A stretch of 64,000 nt of DNA from Tyto alba (GCF_018691265.1 NW_024881313.1:12352501-12416500); one strand, 5' to 3'. Positions 14,201 to 25,200 are shown, counted from the first letter of the stretch. Numbers and translations are program-made. The notes: a model not told the origin generated them from the letters alone.

Positions 14201-15619
14201 TTTTTTTTAAGAGAAAGAGTAGACATGAATGCTCCTGAATGGGTTTCTTATCATTAGATTACTGAGATTTCCTCAGTTGAAGGATTTTCTCTACCAAGCA
14301 AGGAGAACTACAGTTAGAGCATAAAACATTTTCCAGGCATAGGGAAGGAAAATTTTCTGTAACTAATTATAGCAAGAGGTAGCTAGGAAAAAAACATCAA
14401 TGTAAAAAAAATCCATGAGTGAAGTTAATGTGGAGCTGGTGGAAGTACAGTTTGAAAAGTGTTTGGTGAATGATCATAAACTTACTCATTCTTCAAAACA
14501 ATCTCAGTGTAACTATCTGTAATAACAGTAGTTTGATTATAGATAAGACAAAAGACACATTTGATAAGAGTACTTTGTATGTAGGACTGTATCAAGGATG
14601 AATGAATAAAATTTGCTCTGGGATGCTATAAGAAACTATTAACTATCAGAACTTGACAGGCTTGATGTTCAAAACATAATGTTGTAAATATATTCCTCCT
14701 AAGAAGAGTTTGGTTTTCTTTCTCTTCAGTTTTTCAAAATAAGTTTTGACAAGGCAGGAGAACAAAGTAAGTTCTGTGGAAGAATATTTTGGCTAGATCA
14801 ATAGTGTTGGATAGTGGGGACCTCACTTCAATTTCTGACTCTAAAGTCAGTTCAGGCATATCACTCTCTTGGATTTGCAATGGAATACAAGCATTCTGAC
14901 AACTAGTTTTTTGTCTCCTGAAATGACATTAATGAAAGGTTTTAGTAGTCGCAGTGTTTCCCAACACTTATGTTTAAGGTCTACATCTCAGAGAGTAGAA
15001 TGAACATCTTTGCAACCCACTGTAATGCTATGGGCAAATTAATCACTCCAAAATGAGAGTCACTGCTGCACATGGACCACCTGAAGGACACAACAGGGAA
15101 GAAATGGATTGATTTCAAATGACACATCTTGCAGCAAAACAGTGCCCAGTTTACCTGGAAAGTGGCCTTGATCTATGCTTGGCATGTGTTGTCCTCACCT
15201 TTTTCCTGAACGTTTCTAGCAAAGGACGAAAAGGTTTCTCATTTCTGTTAAAAGGCTTCTTCCTCCACCCTTTCCACTTTTCACTTTATACAAAGAGGAG
15301 ATTCTAGTTCAGTGTCTTCATCTGCTTAAGGCACTCCTGCCCACACAGCCCATTCTTGTGAAGGAGTTTTCTTATTCAGCAAAGAGTGCATAAGAAAGGA
15401 AAGAAGGCTTTTAATTTCTCCTGATGCTGTTCCATCAAAAAAGGGATAAAGAAAAATATTCCTTAGCCCTCTGCTAAGTTAGAGTGGTCTACTGATCAGA
15501 ACCTTCACTAGGGAACAGGGGCAGATGTTTCTCTGCCTTTGAAATGGGAGACATAATTGACTGGAGAGTTAAAATTAAATTCTTTGTTAAAATGAATAAT
15601 TTGAATAGATAGAGATGGG
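2207..15619. other. Long AT-rich stretch without recognisable genes
   Basis: About 13.4 kb of AT-rich sequence. Open frames are all under about 100 codons, show no known domain and are scattered on both strands, as expected by chance. No recognisable transposon was identified; old, diverged repeats may be present below what can be seen by eye. The only clear low-complexity element is the A/G run at 9997-10024. Confidence 0.55.
9997..10024 (+). repeat. A16-G12 homopolymer junction
   Basis: Sixteen A residues are followed directly by twelve G residues. This is low-complexity purine sequence, prone to length polymorphism and sequencing error. The G run could take part in quadruplex structure. 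Confidence 0.9.
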
Positions 15620-16145
15620 AATATCAGGCTGCACCCAGAGTACTGTGTCCAATTCTAGTCCCCACAATTGAAAAATGACACTGACAGACTGTAAAGTGTC
15701 CAAAGGAAGGGCACAAAGATGATCAAAGGGAACAGAACCTGCCCTATGAGGAAAGACTGAAGTAGTTAGGTCATTTTACCCTGGAGAAGAAAAATCTCAG
15801 GGGGGACCTGTTTTCACAGTTTTCCAGTACTTACAGTCCATCTACAAAGAGGACAGTGAAGTCGCTCTTCAAAAGGAACCACATGGAGAGGACAAAGGGC
15901 AACGGGTATAAGTTGCAACAGGAGAGGCTTCATCTTGATATAAGAAAGAAATTTTTTTACAGTGAAAACAATCAATCACTGGAACAACCTTCCCCAGGAA
16001 CGTGGTGGAATCCCCATCACTGGAGGTTTTCAAAATGTGACTGGACAAGGTGTTAGATAATCTCATCTAGGCTCCCTTTCCCACAAGAGGTTGGGCCAGA
16101 TCATCTTCTGAGGTCCCTTCTAACCTGGGCTGTTCTATGTTATGC
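15620..16145 (+). mobile_element. CR1 LINE, 5'-truncated 3' end
   Basis: The sequence follows the avian CR1 3' region in order: a block around CTGCACCCAGAGTACTGTGT, then GGAGAAGAAAAATCTCAGG, then a block around AACCTTCCCCAGGAACGTGG, GGAGGTTTTCAAAATGTGAC, and finally TTCTAACCTGGGCTGTTCTATG. CR1 copies are usually 5'-truncated and end in short octamer repeats; here only one degenerate TTCTATG-type unit remains. The open frames inside (15856-16066, both strands) are non-coding. Confidence 0.85.
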
Positions 16146-17837
16146 TTTTAAACTCTGAAATAAGTTATAACGATGCTTGATGAGGACTGACTCTTGGGAT
16201 GAAGATCAGTATGCTTGAAATATCCCAAAGAAAAGGAAGTTAGATGATGACTCTCCTGTCTTGAGTGAATACGCAAAACACACGATTATTGTGCAAAACA
16301 TGCACTGCTTCTCCTTATCCTCTCTTCAGCATTGCCTTTCAGAACAGGGTTTGTTACTTAACAAGTGGCCTCTGGCGTGAAACCTCATGTCCAATACATG
16401 CTTAAACACACTACCCAGTGGCGTATTGAAGACAGAGGGCAAGGCATTTCTAGGGGAAACTCAGAGTTTTTCTTCAGGTACAGAGATTAAAATTTCACTC
16501 TGTTGTCTGTAAGAAAACTGGGCATTTCACTTACAATCTGAAAATGTAGGGTCAGAATTTTTAGGTTTTACAGTGCCTAACTAATCTGAGTATGGCTCAA
16601 TCCCTTTTGTCAATCTTAATTTCTCTGTAGTTGAATATCCCTGACAATGTGTGACGATATCACCTCTCTATCCCACAAATTTTTCTTTTAAAGACAAATA
16701 GACCAAAGACAATAAGGTTTTGAAAAGGGTTATTTATGGTGGGTTAAACAGGGACCACCAACAGACATATGAGTTATGCTATACACTGAGTGGAGAATGT
16801 ATTTTTTCCAAAGTGTTCACAACCCTACGGGAGGAATATGGTTGCCTAAGAAGTTTTCATAGGTAAAGCAATCTTCCTTCAAGAATATTGCTATTCTAGT
16901 AGCACTAATATTAAAATTCTGGTCCACAGACTTTGTTAAATAAAAGAGGAATAACTGAGATAAAATCTCCATTTTTTTACTCATTCACAATTAAGTACAG
17001 CAGGTTTTAATAACTGGATATTTGAGAAGCATTTGAAAGCTAAGTGCAAAATTTAAAATTACATTTGTATTTATTATATATTTTAGACAGAAAATGATCT
17101 ATACATTTTACAATCTGTCCTGTAATTCCTATTAATGATAATGGAAGTTACAAAGTTTGCATTATAAAGACCATATACCCCAGAAATCTCACTTCTTAAA
17201 CATGTGTTCTTTTACATTTTTAAATAAAATTCATAAATCATCAGACTACAAAAGAAATTAAACAATATAAACACAAGGAACAGACTAAGAAATTAAATAA
17301 AGGTGCTACAGAAATGTTAGTCTGTTTTCACTCATACTGGGAGTGTAATGCACTGGAATTATGACTGTATGACTATCTTCTCTACTTGCTTTTCTCATTT
17401 TCTATGGTCAACATTATATTGAAATTATTGTAAGGGCAAACACCATTGTACAGTTACAAGTACTTTCAATAGGTAAAGTATACAGTATAAAGTCTGTACT
17501 CTTGCTAAGTAAATGTCATCTTTCCCAAAACCCACCAGCAAATATTGATCAAGAATCTCAAGCTTTACAATGAGCTCCTAAGTCAGAGTGAATTAGTTTA
17601 TGCAGTTTCAGAACATTTATAGCTCCAGTTACAACATCACTATACGATGTTAGGTTAACTAAGGATGTGGAGTGATTTTTATAATTTTCAAAAGTGTAGA
17701 AGATGGCTACCTGACCGGCTACATGAACATTATTGTGAGGTAAGGTGGTTTACATCTCCTTCATGGTAAACCATGAACAATGGTAATTCATGGGTACTGA
17801 AGGAGATTGCTGAGCTCATTTTGTGGTCACTCAATAA
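16146..17837. other. Gene-free AT-rich spacer
   Basis: No open frame of note and no recognised repeat. A nested inverted repeat lies at 17754-17807: arms ATCTCCTTCA and TGAAGGAGAT, enclosing the small palindrome CATGGTAAACCATG. Confidence 0.5.
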
Positions 17838-18100
17838 TCTTTGAACAATCATGGTGACAGGGATAGGTGCCTCAGGACTGGAAGAAAGCAAATGTCACCC
17901 CTGTCTTTAAAAAGGATAAGAAGAGAGACCCATGGAACTATGAGCCAGTCAGCCTCACCTCAGCCCCTGGGAAGATGATGGAACAACTAATCCTGGGAAC
18001 CATTTCCACATGAAAGACAAGAAGGTGAATGGGAGTAGTCAGCATAAATTCACCAAGGGGAAGTCAAGCTTGACCGACTTGATAACCTTCTATGATTATA
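17838..18100 (+). mobile_element. CR1 LINE fragment from the reverse-transcriptase region
   Basis: This internal piece of CR1 ORF2 sits where the reverse-transcriptase domain begins. The frame through 17890-17990 reads like the CR1 stretch with core PVFKK...NY.PVSLTS.PGK.MEQLI, and the nucleotide blocks CCCCTGTCTTTAAAAAGG and CAGCCTCACCTCAG are typical. It breaks off near 18100, just after CCTTCTATGATTA, where full-length CR1 would continue. Neither the rest of ORF2 nor the CR1 3' end follows, so it is a deletion remnant and cannot code for an active enzyme. It lies 1.7 kb downstream of the CR1 3' end at 15620-16145 and in the same orientation, but that order does not fit one element. Confidence 0.8.
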
Positions 18101-18954
18101 TTATTCTCTGAATATCATAAGTTCACATATCAGGAAGCATTGTTAATAATTATAAAACTTGACCCTGTACATAGCTCGCATGATTTCTTTCACAATTATT
18201 TCTCCATCTTTTCTCTCTCTGTCCCTTTGATTTCTAGCTGTTTTTAGTCCTGATGAACAGATATGACCAAGAACGTCTCAGTTTCCATTGTTGCAATCAC
18301 AGTTTTTCAAGAAGGTGTTTCATTTGTGGGACAATAGATGATTGGCCTACGTATCACTTTGTGCAGCAAACCAGACTGTTGGAAATTCCTCCACTAATTT
18401 TCTATAATCAGAATGGTTGCACTGAAAAAAAAAAGACCCTGAGGAAATCATCTAGTATTCATGTCTTCACTTTATTGATCTATCTGGCGATCTGTAATGA
18501 CAGTGGGTGAATGTCAGGAGCACAGTGGAGGGGTTATAGGATGTATTCGCACTCCAGTCTCAAGTCATTACCTTTCCACCTGATCTGTCACAAACCATAA
18601 TGTACTTTTCTCTAATGGCAAAAATGGAGTTCTTGCTCTGCAGGTGCTAAGTGATGGAAGGTCAGATTTGTGGGTTCCTAAAAGGTATCGTTCTCTACCT
18701 AAGAGTGGATACACTCCTGTACATCAAAGGCCTATCTAGTCAATAATTATGCCTCCAAGAGGAACCCAGAAAGAACTTTTTAGAAAAGGTGTACAAACAG
18801 AGTAAACATTTTATCAAGAAACTCTCCCAGCCTCCACAACTTTGCTGAAGTGTCCAGGTGTTTTTAATAATTTTTTTAGTGACCTCTGGTAGATTTTTAT
18901 TGCATGAATACAGTTATATTCTGAATATTTTTTGTTCACTTTAACATTAATGTT
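18101..18954. other. Gene-free spacer
   Basis: The short open frame at 18253-18510 (85 codons) resembles no family I recognise and ends inside AT-rich sequence. Nothing else is supported. Confidence 0.45.
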
Positions 18955-19155
18955 GTTCTGTAGCAAGATATTTCAAAGCTTATTTATGTAGCTGTGAAGA
19001 GCTTTTCTTCTGTGTAAAACTTCCTTCTTTTTGTTTTGAACTTTCTACTTGACATTTTATTCTGTCTAGCTCTTGAAACATTGAACAATCATTCACTGTT
19101 TCCCCTTTCTATAACTGCTCTGATTTTATAGACTTCTATTACAACATTCCCCATT
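18955..19155 (-). mobile_element. Old diverged CR1-type LINE 3' region
   Basis: Read on the plus strand, the order of words matches the reverse complement of the widespread amniote CR1/L3-like 3' region: a block like CTGTAGCAA, then TGTGTAAAACTTCCTTCTTT, TTGTTTTGAAC, GATTTTATAGACTTCTATTA and CATTCCCC. Similarity is loose with many indels, so the copy is ancient. The ends are approximate. Confidence 0.55.
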
Positions 19156-20179
19156 CATTTTTTTTCCTCTCAGGAGGATGCTAGTCTGCTTTACCCTTCA
19201 GTGTCACACTGTCCCAGCCCAGGGACAGGCTCAAAGCCAGAATTCATCAGCTGAACAAGACATCTGCTTGTCTGACCTTTTTTTCTCAGGTACTGTCTAA
19301 ACTTTGGACTTACAGACAACTAGGGTATGACCTGATACAGCATGCATAGGTGCATCATCACAACTCGTAGATTATGTTCCATATCAAGTTGTAAGATTAA
19401 TTTCTGATGTATCCTTTTGTCTTTAGAAAAGAAGTAGCTAATGATTTTTCAGAGATCAGACCTCTGTGAAAATTATAGTGCAGAGGCTTTGACCTAAGAC
19501 ACTGAAACCATCAGAGTCCATTGGGGGTGGGAGGTGACTCAACACCTTTAACTAATGATTGTAGTGATTGCCATAAAAGTTGTTGAAATAACTGTGAAAG
19601 CAAAAGCTCAGACTGATAGAGAAAGCATGCATAGCAATGTCATCAAGCACTGCTCCTGGGATAACAGTCAGGATGGAGATAATAATTCCTGACAGAAACC
19701 AGGGGATGAATTCAGTCCAAAGGGCATTCATTCATAATGCAAAAGACTTTTGAGCAGGGAAAAAAAAAAAAGTTTTGGAAGTAATGAGCAAGGCAATACT
19801 TTATGAATTCTCATATCAGGCGCAATTTTGGAATGTGGATGGAGCTAGCCAATAGAAAAAAATCATATTTTCTATAATGAAGAAAATGTATGTGTGGAAC
19901 TGTGCCTATATTTAATCTTTCAAATGGGTCAAGTCTTTTTGTTGACCATCTTGAGATTCAGAAACAATGAAAGATCTTGGTTTGGTTAAACATTGGGATT
20001 TTAGAGATATATATTTGGCTGACAAAGATTTTGGGCTTCTCTTAGCCATCTTAGATAGATTAGACTATCTGATAGAGTGTCTACTGCTATGAAAGCCTCA
20101 CTGTGCAAGCAAATGTGTGAAATGTATTGTGGAAGAAAGTACCAGCTATGAATTGCTTACAGTTTAGGTAGAAATGATG
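19156..20179. other. Gene-free spacer
   Basis: AT-rich sequence with no open frame of note and no recognised repeat up to the target duplication of the LTR that follows. Confidence 0.5.
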
Positions 20180-20257
20180 GACAGATGCAGAACCGCGGAC
20201 GAACGACACGCCGAGACAGGTTCAGTGTGGGTGATAGAGCATCAATCAACGTGTGTC

Positions 20258-20286
20258 TTTATTGGTCCAGGGTACATATATTTATA
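20258..20286 (-). promoter_or_regulatory. TATA box and adjacent polyadenylation signal of the ERVK-like LTR
   Basis: The minus strand reads TATAAATA at 20286-20279, then AATAAA at 20263-20258. The close spacing implies a very short R region, with transcription starting near the polyA hexamer. Confidence 0.55.
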
Positions 20287-20395
20287 CAGACAATGATAAT
20301 TATTATACCTACTAGTCACTAGCTGATTGGCTTAAGCTCTAAAGGTCGTATTCGCACAGTCCACCTACTTGCAGTTAGCTTACAGCACAAGCTTC

Positions 20396-20572
20396 TCATA
20401 ACACTAAGTTTCTCATGCTACTATTTCTGATTCCTGTTGACTTGTTTTCGATACACGACAGTACCGTAACACAATGTTTCTCAGACCACCGTTATCATAA
20501 CGCTAGGTTTCTCAGACCACTATTCCTAATTCCCCTTAACCTGTTTCCGACACACCACGGTACACAGGGCTG
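20396..20572. repeat. Tandem ~99-bp duplication inside the ERVK-like LTR
   Basis: Two units start with TCATAAC(A/G)CTA(A/G)GTTTCTC at 20396 and 20495. They share the sub-blocks CTATT(T/C)CT, TGTTTTCGA/TGTTTCCGA and ACA(C/G)GACAGTACC-like ends. The second unit is shorter, so the repeat is partial and diverged. It lies in U3, where direct repeats are often enhancers. Confidence 0.7.
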
Positions 20573-20726
20573 AAGCGTCCTTGACATTCCTCCTGTATCA
20601 GCAGCTGCGAGCAGCTGCAGGCAAACCCTAGTGAGGCCCAGCATCAGCAGCTAGAGCAGGCTCTGATCATACAATTGCTCGGTGGGCTTAGGACCCTTGT
20701 CTCTGAGCCATTCTCCAACAGACAGA

Positions 20727-21663
20727 GAATAGAATAAGAAAGAAAAAACAAGCAACGAGACAAACTTCACACAACTGCCAGGTTCAATAGGCAGCATACT
20801 TAGAAACAGTGCCAGAATATACACTGCCTTATTCTAAGGTTAATAACTTGTCTCTAGGATCACTTTACACTTCATATGACTTTGGCTTTCTAAATAAACT
20901 GGATGCTTTCATATTGATACATTTTTTTGTCTCATTTTGCATGAATTTTCACAGATGGGCTTGTAAGAGTAGAATTTCATTCTGTGAAAGTATTTCTGGA
21001 AATTTGTTTGTAAGTTTCCATGGATGTTCATTGAAAGCTTTCACACTTTCAACATCTCAGGGAAGTTCAGCTGTATAACTTTTGTTTTTTCCAAATAATT
21101 GCAAGTAACATGGTAGTACCTAGGCAAATGCAGAGGTCAAACTACTGAACTAAAATATTTATACATATTTTAAAACATCCAAAATAACAAGGAAAATCCC
21201 CAGAGAATTACCTTTTCCAATAATTTGAATAATATAGCAGCCTACTCACAGATATTTCACAACTAGTGAAAGAATCTAAATTAACTGAATAAAAGTTACT
21301 TTTTGTGTAATGTTGAGCTGTAGGAAGGTTGTTATTCTTAGCATATTTCAAGGAGTGCCTGAAAGGTTGAAAATGTCAATGCGTAAGAATACTTCTGTGT
21401 GATGTAACTCTTGGAGAATGAAAACAAAGTCACTGATTTCATACCTGTCTGGGAGCTGAAATTCTTCTCAAGCTCAAACTGAAGATTTGCACCTGATAAT
21501 TGAATCAAGTGTTTCTGAGAATAAATTTCTGCATACATCTGTGACACTCATGTGGGAAACTTTTGGCACTAGGACTTATTAAAAGTGGGAGAGACTATGA
21601 ATTCGGAGTGAAAATAATGTTGAAAAAAGCTTCATTGTAACTACTGGACAAGTGACAGCTGTG
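20727..21663. other. Gene-free spacer between two LTRs
   Basis: AT-rich sequence. The open frames at 20809-21078 and 21338-21547 are short and carry no recognisable domain. Confidence 0.5.
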
Positions 21664-21668
21664 CCATA

Positions 21669-22624
21669 TGTATTGTGTTTGTGTGTGGTGGGGTTTTGGT
21701 AGTGGGGAGGAGATCCAGAGGTGGCTCCTGTGAGAAACTTCTAGAGGCTCCCCTGGCTCCAAGTCAGACCCACCACTGGCCGAGGTCAAGCCAATTAGCG
21801 ACAGTGGTTGCGTTTCTGTGATAACGTATTTATGAAGGGGAACCTGAGAGAAGAAGGAGTTGTAAGGGAGATACCTATGTAAGCACTGAGGTCAGTGAAG
21901 AAGGAGGATGGGGGAAGGTGCGCCAGTGCACAGACTCCCCTGCAGCCCATGCAGGACTCCACGTCAGAGCAGGTCGCTGCACCTATAGATGATCATGACT
22001 CTGAGGGAAGCCCGCACTGGAGCAGTCTGTTTCTGTGAGGATTGTGACCTGCAAGCAGGGACCCATGCTGGAGCACTTTGTGAAGAACTGCAACCCTGTG
22101 GGAAGAACTGACATCAGAGAAGTTCATGGAGGACTGTCTCCTGTGAGAAGGACCCCACAATGGAGCAGAGTAAGAGCGTGATAAGTCCTCCCCCAAAGGA
22201 GGAAGGAGTGGCAGAAACAACAGGTGACGAATTGACCACAACCCCCATCTCCTGCCCCCTGCACCACTGGTAGGAGGAGGAGATAGAGATATCAGAAGAA
22301 AAGTTGATCCTGGGAAGAAGGGAGTGGTCGAGGAAAGATGTTTTTAAGATGTGGTTGTATTTCTCACTGTCATACTCTGATTTGATTGGTACATTAGTGG
22401 TGGTGTTGTTCAAATTAAATTGATGTTCTTTTTTTTTTTTTTTCCCCCAAATCAAGTCTTGTATTTTTCCTGTGACCATAACTGGTGAGTCATCCCTCTA
22501 TGTCCTCATCTCAATCCCCGAGTCTTTTGTTTTATTTTCTCTCCCCCCCTCCTCCCATAGGGGAGGAGTGAGATAGCAGCTGTGTGGTGCTCAGTTGCTC
22601 TCTGGGATGAAATCAGGACAGACA
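21669..22624 (+). mobile_element. Solo LTR, family C copy 1
   Basis: The element starts TGTATTGTGTTTG and ends AATCAGGACAGACA, 956 bp. A perfect 5-bp target duplication, CCATA, lies at 21664-21668 and 22625-22629. CCAAT (21791-21795), TATTTATG (21827-21834) and ATTAAA (22414-22419) are in LTR order, followed by a long T run and C-rich sequence. It is related in layout to the LTR at 34242-35317 and more distantly to family A; all carry repeated phrases such as CATGCTGGAGCA and a GACCACAACCCCCAT-like block. No internal retroviral genes are present. Confidence 0.87.
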
Positions 22625-23013
22625 CCATATCAGCTTTTGGCTCTTTCTTTGGCAACAATGAAGAAATTAGTGATTGATATCTTATTAAAATTACAGCTAT
22701 ATGAGGATAGTTTGAGTGAACTAGGAATGTTATCTTTCTACTGAGGCAAGTATGGTCAAAATGGGTTTTATTTTGCTTGAAAGTAAGATTCTATGATGGT
22801 GAAACTGAATGTGAAGTTCTGGTCTAGAGAACAAGTCTTATGAGGAGCATCTGAGGGAACTGGGGTTGTTTATCCTGGAGAAAAGAAGGCTCAGGAGAGA
22901 TCTTATCGCTCTCTACAGCTACCTGAAAGAAGATTGTAGTGAGGTGGGTGTTGGTCTCTTCTCCCAAGTAACAAGTGATAGAACAAGAAGAAATGGCTTC
23001 AAGTTGTGCCAGG

Positions 23014-23504
23014 TGTCCTGGCTGGGGCTGGACTAGAGTTCCCGTTGGTTCTGCAGTGGGAGGAGTGCTGCAGCACCCTGGGACCCCAGGGGCTCCCCAG
23101 GTCCCAGTGCCCTCACCTGTGTGCGGGGGCGGGGGGAGCACAGCTGGAGGGCTGGGCCCGGATTGGCCGATAGTCCATGTCATGTGACACTGTGCTCACT
23201 ATATAAAGGCAGGAGAGGGCCAGGAGGGGCTCTCTCTTCTGGGAGTGTGGCTGTGGGGCCTCTGTGTTGGGGATTGCTGGCTGGGAGCAGGTGGGTGTCA
23301 GTCAGCAGATGGTGAGCAGCTGTATTGTACATTACCGGCTGATACTGCTGTCAGTGTATTGTTCTGTTACTGTTGTTAAACTGTTTTTATCTCAACCTGC
23401 GAGTCTCCCTTTGACCCTCCGATTCCCTCCCCATTCCCAAGGGGGGGGAGGGTGGGTGAGCAGCTGCAGGGCGTTTAGCTGCTGAGTAGGCTCAAACTAC
23501 AACA
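23014..23504 (+). mobile_element. Solo LTR, family B copy 1 (nested in CR1)
   Basis: This 491-bp LTR starts TGTCCTGGCTGGGG and ends AACTACAACA. It is flanked by a perfect 5-bp duplication, CCAGG, at 23009-23013 and 23505-23509. It closely matches the copy at 57222-57709. U3 carries ATTGG (an inverted CCAAT) at 23162 and a strong TATATAAAGG box at 23200-23209. A TTAAACTGTTTTTATCTC polyA-type region lies near 23377. Being inside CR1, it is younger than that CR1 copy. The GC-rich frames within it are fortuitous. Confidence 0.93.
23162..23209 (+). promoter_or_regulatory. LTR promoter of family B copy 1
   Basis: An inverted CCAAT box (ATTGG, 23162-23166) precedes TATATAAAGG (23200-23209), followed by GC-rich sequence. 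The arrangement is conserved in the sister LTR (TATATAAAGG at 57405-57414). Confidence 0.65.
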
Positions 23505-23709
23505 CCAGGGAAGGTTTAGATTGGATATTAGGAAATATTTCTTCAAATAAAGGGTTATTAAGCATTGGAACAGGCTTCCCAGTCACCATGTGGCACTTAA
23601 GGACATGGTTTAGTGGTGGATTTGGTAGTGTTAGGTTAATGGTTGGACTTGATGATTTTAAAGGTCTTTTCCAACCTAAATTATTTTATGATTCCATGAT
23701 TCTATGATT

Positions 23710-24069
23710 ATTTTTAATGATGACTGTGTGGACTACAAATGAAAATCCATGCACACCTAATCCAGAACAGATATGAGCATGCAATCTCACTTCTGGTAAA
23801 TTAATCAGAATATACAAAGCAATGTTTATACAAGCTTTGTGTTTATGAGAGGACAGATAGAATCTGTAGAGATTAGATCATATCTGATGCAAATTAGATT
23901 TTGCTAGGACCTCAGTACAATTTTTTCCCCGAGTGACTGTGAATTGAAAAAGTTGAATTATGTCAGTGCTGTATGTCATATACTCATGGCATACAGGGTT
24001 TAGGTAGCCTAATACCAGATTGACTATCTTGTGGAACTGTGGTATTAATTGAATTACCCTAAAAGTTTA
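23710..24069. other. Gene-free spacer
   Basis: About 360 bp of AT-rich sequence between the CR1 copy and the next LTR. Nothing is recognised. Confidence 0.5.
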
Positions 24070-24074
24070 GCATC

Positions 24075-24321
24075 TGTAGTGGTTTAAGCCTGGTCAGCAG
24101 CCAAACACCACACCACCACTCACTCCCCCTTCTCTTCTGGCAATAAGAAGGGACAGATGAGCTAGGCTTGGGGTCCAAGATAGGACCAGGAGGGGCAGAT
24201 GTCATGGTTTGAGCTTGGTTGGCAGCCCAACACCACGCAGCCACTCTGTCCCCCTTCTTTTCCGGCAATAAGAAGGGACAGAGACCCAGGCTTGGGGTTC
24301 AAGATAGGACTGGGATGGAGA
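24075..24321 (-). repeat. Tandem duplication of the LTR 3' terminus
   Basis: Units 24075-24199 and 24200-24321 share the blocks GGCAATAAGAAGGGACAGA, GGCTTGGGGT and CAAGATAGGAC, with scattered substitutions between them. Both begin TGT and carry the LTR end, so the element has two tandem 3' termini. Confidence 0.85.
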
Positions 24322-25200
24322 AAAAAATCACCTTTTATGGTCACAAGCAAAAGGAAGACTTGTTAGGGGAAGAAAAAAAAGTACATTTGTTACAGACACT
24401 AACAACGCTTAACAGAGTAGGACAATGCAAAGCATTGCCACATCTTGAGAACACCTTCCCCCCACCCCTCCCTTCTTCCCAGGCTCAGCTCTGCTCCCGA
24501 TATCTCTACCTCCTCCCCCAGTGGCACAGGGGCAGGGAATGGGGGGTGCAGGCAGTGCTGTCACTTCCTTCATCTTTGGTGGGGGGAGCTTCTGGAACTT
24601 CTGCCCTGCTCTGCTGTGGTCCCCCTCTCACAGGAGACAGTCCTGCACAAACTTTCTCCAACTGGATTCCCTCCCACAGCTGCATCCTTTCCCAAGCTGC
24701 TCCGGCGTGGGACTCCCCCGCATGCTGCAGTCCTCCCAGTGCTGAATTACAACAACAGGGGCTACCTTTTCCCACAAGACCCCAGACTTCTTCAGGCACA
24801 ACATCTTGATCATCCAGGTGAAAAATACAGGTCGTAAAACAGTGTCTGCTCCACCGTAGATCTTCATGGGTGGCAGGGAGGGCCGCCCTGCTGTCTCACC
24901 ACAGGATACAGGGGGGTCTCTGCTCCGGCACACCTCCCCCCTCCTTTCTTCCTCCGTTCCTCCACTGACCTTAGTGTTCCTGCAGCTGCTGCAACCCCTC
25001 CTCACAAATCTGAATGCTCATTACCACATCCCTTCTTAAATGCGTTATCACAGAGGCGCAGCTGATTGGGTCAGTTTTGGTGCAGAGGTGGAGCTGACTT
25101 GGAGCTGGGGGAACTTCAAGAAGCTTCTCGCAGGGGGCCACCCCTATAGCCCCCCTCCCCTGCTACCAAAAAAAACACACCACTCTCTCAACCCAGGACA
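24075..25200 (-). mobile_element. Solo LTR, family A copy 2, with duplicated terminus
   Basis: Read on the minus strand, it starts TGTCCTGGGTTGAGAG at 25200 and follows copies 1 and 3 down to 24200. There the usual end (CCATGACA) is reached, and a second copy of the terminal ~125 bp continues to 24075. Flanking 5-mers are GCATC (24070-24074) and GTATC (25201-25205). They match at four of five bases around the whole 1,126-bp unit, whereas the inner boundary (GCAGA/GTATC) does not match. This favours one LTR with an internal tandem duplication over two separate insertions. The long open frames here (e.g. 24219-24809) are by-products of GC-rich LTR sequence. Confidence 0.87.

Larger units (their letters stand above)
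20186..20720 (-). mobile_element. ERVK-like (class II) solo LTR
   Basis: On the minus strand the element starts TGTTGGAGAATGGCTC (at 20720) and ends GGTTCTGCA (at 20186), 535 bp. It is flanked by a perfect 6-bp target duplication, GACAGA, at 20180-20185 and 20721-20726. Six-base duplications are characteristic of class II (ERVK/alpha-beta-like) integrases. On the minus strand, a TATAAATA box (20286-20279) is followed 15 nt later by AATAAA (20263-20258), the tight TATA-polyA spacing known from avian alpharetroviral LTRs. It contains a ~99-bp internal duplication (20396-20572). There is no internal coding sequence, so it is a solo LTR. Confidence 0.85.
22815..23709 (+). mobile_element. CR1 LINE 3' end, split by a family B LTR
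   Basis: The two parts (22815-23013 and 23505-23709) join into one CR1 3' end. The left part runs from GAGAACAAGTCTTATGAGGA to AAATGGCTTCAAGTTGTGCC. The right part runs from GGAAGGTTTAGATTGGATAT to GGTTGGACTTGATGATTTTA and ends in ATTCCATG-ATTCTATG octamers. The joint falls on CCAGG, the target duplication of the inserted LTR. After the block AACAGGCTTCCCAGTCACC the copy jumps to ATGTGGCAC, missing about 30-60 bp of the usual CR1 sequence. Confidence 0.92.

Noticed and set aside
15856..16066. Overlapping 65-66-codon frames on both strands
   Set aside because: They fall within the non-coding 3' region of a CR1 LINE.
20587..20594. AGGAGGAA on the minus strand read as a polypurine tract with the LTR starting at 20586
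   Set aside because: The GACAGA duplications at 20180 and 20721, plus TG at 20720, place the LTR start further out. The purine run is then inside U3.
24219..25005. Long overlapping open frames (up to 196 codons) on both strands
   Set aside because: They lie wholly in a GC-rich non-coding LTR. Equivalent frames in sister LTRs are broken, and both strands are open at once because stop codons are scarce there.
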